Shown in pieces: positions 58,798-64,000 of a stretch of DNA of 64,000 bases. The position numbers and the translations under genes are program-made. Within the stretch, counting starts at the first letter, position 1, and every line of letters begins with the position of its first letter. Below the pieces are notes generated by a model. That model had not been told where the DNA came from, did not search any database, and saw nothing but the letters and a program-made list of their open reading frames with translations. Origin of the DNA: Cellulosimicrobium terreum (GTDB taxonomy: Bacteria; Actinomycetota; Actinomycetes; Actinomycetales; Cellulomonadaceae); the NCBI GenBank assembly GCA_014803435.1, contig JACYFD010000003.1:310001-374000 (forward strand), in the 5' to 3' direction.

Positions 58798-61700
58798 GTG
58801 CGCCTTCTGACCCGCCTGAGCGAGAACAGGCGCTCCGTCGCGTCCGTGAGCACCGTGACCGCGTTCGCGGTGGCGATCGTCGGCCTCTCGGTCCTCTACG
58901 AGGGCGAGGCGACCGCGGACGTCGACCTCAACGACTCGGGCGTGTGGGTGACCAAGACGTCCACCGGTCAGCTGGGGCGGTTCAACCACGAGTCGCAGGC
59001 GATCGACGGCACCCTGCTCGCCGGCTCCGCCTCGTTCGACGTCCAGCAGCAGGCCGGTCGCGTGCTGCTCGACGACACGGGGGCGTCCTCGGCGTCCCCG
59101 ATCGACGTCGCGCACCTGAGCCTCGACGGCCAGGTGCGCCTGCCCGCCGGGGCGCAGGTCGCGTCGGGCGGTGCGACGACGGCGGTCCTCGACGGCGAGG
59201 AGGGCCTCCTGTGGGTGCTGCCGTTCGACGGCGCGACGGCATTCGACGCCGAGGCGATGGACCCGACGGCCGAGGTCGGGGGCGACGGTGCGCTCACCGT
59301 GTCCCGGAACGGGACGGTCTTCGTCGCCGTCCCGTCGACCGGGACGCTCTGGACCGTCCCGACCACGGTCCGGGGCACGACCTCGGGCGAGCCCTCGACA
59401 TCGGCCCTCCCCGTGGCGAAGGGCGCAGAGCTCCAGGTGACGGCGGTGGGCGACGAACCCGTCGTGCTGGACGGCTCGGCGTCGCAGCTCATCCTCCCGG
59501 GCGGCAAGGTCGCCGCCATCCCCGGTGGTGACCAAGCACGCTTGCAGCAGCCGTCCACGCAGGCGGACGCCGTCGCAGTCGCCACGACCGACGCGCTGGT
59601 CCACCAGCCCCTGGCCGGCGGGGACGCCGTGCGCCGCGCTGCGCAGGGCACCCCTGCCGCACCGGCACAGCTGGACGGGTGCACCTACGGAGCGTGGGGG
59701 TCCACCGGTCAGGTGATCCGCGACTGCGAGGGCACGGACCGCGACGTCGACAAGCGGCTCGAGGGGCTGGACCCGCAGGCCCGGCTCGAGTACCGGGTGA
59801 ACCGGCACGTGGTCGTGCTCAACGACCTGTCCGCCGGCACGCTGTGGATGGCCGCGGACGAGTTCGAGAAGGTCGACGACTGGGACCTGCAGATCCCCGA
59901 GGAGGCCGAGGGCGAGGAGGCGGACGCCGAGCTCACGAACCCGGAGCAGGTGGACCAGTTCGTCGCCGACCGGGACCAGCCCAACCGCGCGCCCAAGCCC
60001 GAGGACGACTCGTTCGGGGTGCGTCCCGGCCGCACGACGATCCTTCCGGTGCTCGCCAACGACATCGACCCCGACGGCGACGTCCTGACGGCCATGATCG
60101 CCGGTGACCAGCCCGCCAACGCGGCCGTCCAGCAGATCATGGGCGGCGCCGCGCTGCAGGCGGTCGTCGCGGACGACGCCGAGGGCGTGGGGACGTTCCG
60201 CTACTCCGTCGACGACGGCCGCGGCGGGGTCGCCGAGGCCGGTGTGACGGTCCGGGTGTCGCCCTGGGGCGAGAACGCGGCGCCGGAGCAGAGCGGCGAC
60301 CCCGTGCTCAAGATCGCGCAGGGCGGCACCGCGACCATCAAGGTCCTGCCCTACTTCCAGGACCCCGACGGGGACGACCTCTACCTCGCGTCGGCCACCT
60401 CCACGGTCAAGGGCGACACCGTCCGCTCCCGACCGGACGGCACGGTCGAGCTCCGCGACGGCGGCGGGTCCACCGGCCGCAAGATCGTCAACCTGCTCGT
60501 CTCGGACGGCAGCGCATCGTTCGAGGGACGGCTCCTCGTGGACGTCGTCCCGGCGAAGCAGCCCCCGATCGCCGTGAACGACCACGTCGTCGTGCCCGCC
60601 GGGCAGCCGGTGACCGTCGAGCCGCTGCGCAACGACGCCGACCCGGACGGTGATGCCCTGCGCCTGGCGTCGGTGGCCGAGTCCGCGCCGGCGACGATCA
60701 CGCCGAACTACGACGCCGGCACGTTCACGTTCCTGTCGGACGAGCCGCGGTCCTACGACCTGACGTACCAGGTCACCGACGGCCCGCACGCCACGACGGG
60801 CCTCGTCCGGGTCGACGTCGTGGCGCCGTCCGAGGCCGGCGGCGCACCGGTCGTCGTCGCGGACACGGCGCTCCTGCCCGCGGGCGGCTCCACGCTCGTG
60901 GACGTCCTCGCGAACGACTCCGACCCCGCGGGCGGCGTCCTGGTCGTGCAGTCCGTGCGTGTGCCGGACGACGCGGGCGTGACGGTCGCGGTCCTCGGCC
61001 ACCAGGTGCTGCGCGTCACGGAGATCCGGCGCGTGGACGAGCCGGTCACCGTCGAGTACACGGTCTCCAACGGGACCGAGACCGCCTCGGGCGAGGTCCG
61101 CGTGATCCCCGTGCCCGCACCGACGCGTCTCCAACCGCCCGACGCCGCCGCGGACGAGGTGACCGTGCACGCGGGCGACGTCGTGACCGTCCCGGTCCTG
61201 CGCAACGACACCCACCCGGACGGCCTCGAGCTGTTCCTCCAGACCGACCTCGAGCAGGACGTCGACCCTGCCCTCGGCGAGGCGTTCGTCTCCGAGGACA
61301 CGCTGCGGTTCAAGGCCGGGTCGCAGGCCGGGACGACGTACGCGATCTACCGGGTGCGCGACGTCAACGGCCAGGAGGACTCCGCGCAGGTCACCATCCG
61401 CGTCCGCGACGGCGAGGACAACACGCCGCCCCAGCCGCGCGAGGTCGAGGCCAGGGTCCTCGCGGGCTCGAGCGTGCGGGTCGACGTCCCGCTCGAGGGG
61501 ATCGACCCCGACGGCGACTCGGTGCAGGTCACGTCCGTCGCGTCGGCCCCGTCGAAGGGCACGGCGGCGATCGTCGACGGGTTCCTCGAGTACACGGCGT
61601 CCAAGAACGCCAGCGGTCTCGACACGTTCACCTACACGGTGCTCGACGCCCGTGGCGCGACCGCGACCGGCACCGTGCGCGTGGGCATCGCGCGCCCGGC

Positions 61701-64000
61701 GGACACGAACCAGCCGCCCGTCGCGGTCGACGACACGGTCACCGTCCGACCCGAGCGCACGGTCGCCGTCGCCGCCCTCAGCAACGACACCGACCCGGAC
61801 GGTGACAAGGTCGGGCTGGTCGGGTCGGCCATCGAGGACCTGCACGACATGGACGCCGAGGTGGTCGCCGACCGCGTGGTCGTCACGAGCCCGTCGAAGG
61901 ACGGCGCGTACACGTTCTACTACGGCGTCCAGGACACCTACGGCGCCCGTGCGACCGGCGCGATCACGGTGGAGGTCGCCGCGGACGCCCCGCTGCTGCC
62001 CCCGGTGGCACGCGACGACGCGGTGACGTTGGAGGAGGTCCTCGGCCAGACGGACGTTCCCGTCGACGTCCTGGCGAACGACGAGGACCCCGACGGTGTC
62101 GCGTCCGAGCTCGCGGTCAGCACCGACGCCCCGACGGCGGTGGTCGACGACGGCGGGCTGCTCGTCGTCACGCCCACACCGTCCCGCCAGGTGATCACCT
62201 ACACCGTCACCGACGTCGACGGGCTCACCGCCAAGGCGTTCGTCACGGTCCCCGCCGTCCCCCTCGACGAGGACGACGAGGTACGGCCGCCGCCGATGCT
62301 CCGACCGGGTACCGGGCCGCTCGAGGTCGTCTCGGGAGAGCCGCTCGAGATCGACATCACCGATCACGTGCTCGTGATGGAAGGACGCACCCCGCGCCTG
62401 ACCGTCGAGGACAAGGTCACCGCGATCGAGGGATCGCGCGACGTGTCCTCGGTCACCACGATCGTCTACACCTCCACCCCGGACTACGCCGGACCTGCCG
62501 CGGTGACGTTCGAGGTCACGGACGGCAGCGGACCGGACGACCCGGACGGCAGGACGGCGCTGCTGACCATCCCGATCACGGTCCTGCCCCCGGAGAACCT
62601 GCCCCCCGAGCTGCGCGACGCGACCCTCGACGTCGCCGCCGGGGAGGATGCCTCGATCGACCTCGCTCGGTTCGCGGAGGATCCCGACGGGGACACCCTC
62701 ACCTTCAGCTCAGGGACCGCGCGAGAGGGCGTCACGGTGTCGCTCGAGAGCAGCACCCTCCACGCCCAGGCCACGCCCGACCTGCCCAAGGGCACGGTCG
62801 TTCAGGTCCCGATCTCGGTGACCGACGGCGAGAACCCGCCCGTCGAGGCCACCGCGACCCTCACCGTCGTGGCCTCCACACGCCCCCTCGCGCGTGCGAA
62901 CACCGACACCGTCGACGACGCGCACCAGGGCAAGGAGACGACCGTCCCCGTCCTCACCAACGACTCCAACCCGTTCCCCGAGACGCCGCTCGAGGTCGTC
63001 GGTGCCGGCGTGGAGACGGGTTCCGGGGACGTGACCGTCTCCGGCGACGCGGTCGTGGTGACCCCGGCGGACGACTTCGTCGGCGTCATGGTCGTCAGCT
63101 ACCGGGTCCAGGATGCGACGAAGGACACCGACCGCATCGTCGACGGCCGCATCCGGCTCACGGTGCTCGGCAAGCCCGAGGCCCCGGCGACGCCGCAGGT
63201 CGTGGAGGTCCGGTCCAGGACGGTCGTGCTGTCCTGGGACCCGCCGAACAACAACGGCGCAGACATCACCGGCTACACCGTCCGCTCGCAGAACGGCTAC
63301 GAGAAGGCGTGCGGCACCACCACCTGCACGCTCGACGGCCTGACCAACGACGTCGAGTACACGTTCACCGTGTTCGCGACCAACGCCGTCGACGACGGGC
63401 CCGCGTCCGCGCCGTCGGAGGTCGCGCGTCCCGACGAGAAGCCCGACCCGCCCACCGCCCCCGCGCTCGAGTTCGGCGACCAGTCCCTCACGGTGAGCTG
63501 GACCAACGCGACCTACACCGACCGCTCCCCGATCGAGACGGTCAACCTCGAGATCTCGCCGGCCCCGCCGGCAGGCGCGGTCCAGAAGACGTCGCTCGCG
63601 GGCAACCAGGTGGTGTGGGACGGCCTCAGGAACGGGGTTGCGTACAAGGTGCGCGTCCAAGCCGTCAACGACGCCCCCGACCCGTCGGAGTGGGGCGACT
63701 ACTCGGCGACCGAGGTGCCGGCCGGCAAGCCCGCGGCCCCGGCCCAGCCGTCCGCGTCCCGGACGTCGATCGGCGACGTGTCGCAGATGAAGGTCACGTG
63801 GGTGGCGCCGGACTCCAACGGCGCCGACATCACGCAGTACACGGTCCAGGCGCTCCGTGGGGGCAGCGTCGCGAAGACGGTCACGGTCGGTGGGGGCACG
63901 ACGAGCGCGACCCTGGACGTCGACGCCTCGACGACGAGCTACACGTTCCGGGTCCGCGCGCACAACAAGGCGACCGACAAGCTCGGCGACGCCGAGTTCT
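58798..64000 (+). CDS. Giant Ig/cadherin-like and fibronectin type III repeat protein (3' end beyond window)
   Basis: 1734 codons are present and open at the window end. A signal-anchor helix (STVTAFAVAIVGLSVLY, about residues 18-34) places the rest outside the cell. Residues about 35-330 look like a beta-propeller-type domain. At least ten bacterial Ig/cadherin-like repeats follow, marked by NDxDPDGD (for example near 60058, 60628, 61780 and 62068). From about 63170 to the end come at least three FnIII domains (VLSWDPPNNNGADITGYTV; VTWVAPDSNGADITQYTV). GTG at 58798 has GGGGAG 4 nt upstream. Similar actinobacterial proteins precede a MoxR-DUF58-transglutaminase locus; that would lie just outside. 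Confidence 0.85.
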   Translation, partial: MRLLTRLSENRRSVASVSTVTAFAVAIVGLSVLYEGEATADVDLNDSGVWVTKTSTGQLGRFNHESQAIDGTLLAGSASFDVQQQAGRVLLDDTGASSASPIDVAHLSLDGQVRLPAGAQVASGGATTAVLDGEEGLLWVLPFDGATAFDAEAMDPTAEVGGDGALTVSRNGTVFVAVPSTGTLWTVPTTVRGTTSGEPSTSALPVAKGAELQVTAVGDEPVVLDGSASQLILPGGKVAAIPGGDQARLQQPSTQADAVAVATTDALVHQPLAGGDAVRRAAQGTPAAPAQLDGCTYGAWGSTGQVIRDCEGTDRDVDKRLEGLDPQARLEYRVNRHVVVLNDLSAGTLWMAADEFEKVDDWDLQIPEEAEGEEADAELTNPEQVDQFVADRDQPNRAPKPEDDSFGVRPGRTTILPVLANDIDPDGDVLTAMIAGDQPANAAVQQIMGGAALQAVVADDAEGVGTFRYSVDDGRGGVAEAGVTVRVSPWGENAAPEQSGDPVLKIAQGGTATIKVLPYFQDPDGDDLYLASATSTVKGDTVRSRPDGTVELRDGGGSTGRKIVNLLVSDGSASFEGRLLVDVVPAKQPPIAVNDHVVVPAGQPVTVEPLRNDADPDGDALRLASVAESAPATITPNYDAGTFTFLSDEPRSYDLTYQVTDGPHATTGLVRVDVVAPSEAGGAPVVVADTALLPAGGSTLVDVLANDSDPAGGVLVVQSVRVPDDAGVTVAVLGHQVLRVTEIRRVDEPVTVEYTVSNGTETASGEVRVIPVPAPTRLQPPDAAADEVTVHAGDVVTVPVLRNDTHPDGLELFLQTDLEQDVDPALGEAFVSEDTLRFKAGSQAGTTYAIYRVRDVNGQEDSAQVTIRVRDGEDNTPPQPREVEARVLAGSSVRVDVPLEGIDPDGDSVQVTSVASAPSKGTAAIVDGFLEYTASKNASGLDTFTYTVLDARGATATGTVRVGIARPADTNQPPVAVDDTVTVRPERTVAVAALSNDTDPDGDKVGLVGSAIEDLHDMDAEVVADRVVVTSPSKDGAYTFYYGVQDTYGARATGAITVEVAADAPLLPPVARDDAVTLEEVLGQTDVPVDVLANDEDPDGVASELAVSTDAPTAVVDDGGLLVVTPTPSRQVITYTVTDVDGLTAKAFVTVPAVPLDEDDEVRPPPMLRPGTGPLEVVSGEPLEIDITDHVLVMEGRTPRLTVEDKVTAIEGSRDVSSVTTIVYTSTPDYAGPAAVTFEVTDGSGPDDPDGRTALLTIPITVLPPENLPPELRDATLDVAAGEDASIDLARFAEDPDGDTLTFSSGTAREGVTVSLESSTLHAQATPDLPKGTVVQVPISVTDGENPPVEATATLTVVASTRPLARANTDTVDDAHQGKETTVPVLTNDSNPFPETPLEVVGAGVETGSGDVTVSGDAVVVTPADDFVGVMVVSYRVQDATKDTDRIVDGRIRLTVLGKPEAPATPQVVEVRSRTVVLSWDPPNNNGADITGYTVRSQNGYEKACGTTTCTLDGLTNDVEYTFTVFATNAVDDGPASAPSEVARPDEKPDPPTAPALEFGDQSLTVSWTNATYTDRSPIETVNLEISPAPPAGAVQKTSLAGNQVVWDGLRNGVAYKVRVQAVNDAPDPSEWGDYSATEVPAGKPAAPAQPSASRTSIGDVSQMKVTWVAPDSNGADITQYTVQALRGGSVAKTVTVGGGTTSATLDVDASTTSYTFRVRAHNKATDKLGDAEF

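Noticed and set aside
58699-62367. 1222-codon open frame on the minus strand
   Set aside because: Antisense shadow of the giant repeat protein; composition is dominated by Arg, Val, Asp and Gly with no domain, while the plus frame has regular Ig-like repeats.

Overview
The window is very GC-rich (roughly 73 percent by eye), with GTG as common as ATG for starts, many 4-nt ATGA/GTGA gene overlaps, and many genes whose -10-like TANNNT hexamer sits 6-7 nt before the start codon (leaderless transcripts). It carries mca (mycothiol S-conjugate amidase), DUF4307-greA, DUF5997 and DUF5701 genes. Together these point to an actinobacterium. Micrococcales of the Cellulomonadaceae/Promicromonosporaceae type is my best guess, not proven. 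The layout is chromosomal: I see no integrase, transposase, CRISPR, tRNA or rRNA.

Left end (1-2916): the 3'-truncated end of a GH13 alpha-glucosidase gene, preceded by its LacI-family regulator and several operator-like sites. A 62-nt near-perfect hairpin separates the two genes.

3018-16198: the most interesting block. It has a GH20 beta-N-acetylhexosaminidase, a NamZ-type exo-beta-N-acetylmuramidase (DUF1343), MurQ, a CUT1-type sugar ABC transporter (lipoprotein plus two permeases), an AmiE-like serine hydrolase, a D-aminoacylase, a D-threonine aldolase/D-serine dehydratase-like PLP enzyme, RidA and an AAA ATPase. It resembles the Bacillus subtilis murQRP-amiE-nagZ-namZ (ybb) locus, with an ABC importer replacing the PTS. 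It also gains a D-amino-acid degradation branch. Neither glycosidase has a visible signal peptide, so I infer import of muropeptide fragments followed by cytosolic disassembly. A MurNAc kinase and the transporter ATPase are not in the window.

16208-19816: an XRE regulator divergent from an SDR, a glycerate kinase and a MarR regulator. 19885-28599: a block resembling the mycobacterial Rv1080c-Rv1086 neighbourhood: a cis-prenyltransferase divergent from a hemolysin III/PAQR protein across tandem TetR-like operators, a nitrilase-family amidase, a small membrane protein, mca, DUF4307 and greA with a long leader. A broken DUF559 gene, then ilvA and an AI-2E-family exporter follow.

28677-46364: a mixed metabolic and stress set. 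It includes a Cys/Met PLP enzyme, SDR, MsrA, AKR, phosphoesterase, CPBP protein, PAP2, ArsR-AHSA1, a LysR effector domain lacking its HTH divergent from DUF5997, a SelW-like protein, DUF2252, an RsmC-like methyltransferase, an FKBP, a TetR-controlled hydrolase, an orphan gene flanked by two copies of a palindromic repeat, cystathionine beta-synthase and DUF5701.

46367-58636: a Bax-inhibitor-1 protein, an ABC exporter coupled to a NarL-type histidine kinase/response regulator, a 1069-aa RND pump, a MarR-MFS pair, an MpaB-like protein, and an ArsR regulator coupled to a 74-aa orphan. 58798 to the end: the first 1734 codons of a giant membrane-anchored protein of Ig/cadherin-like and fibronectin type III repeats.
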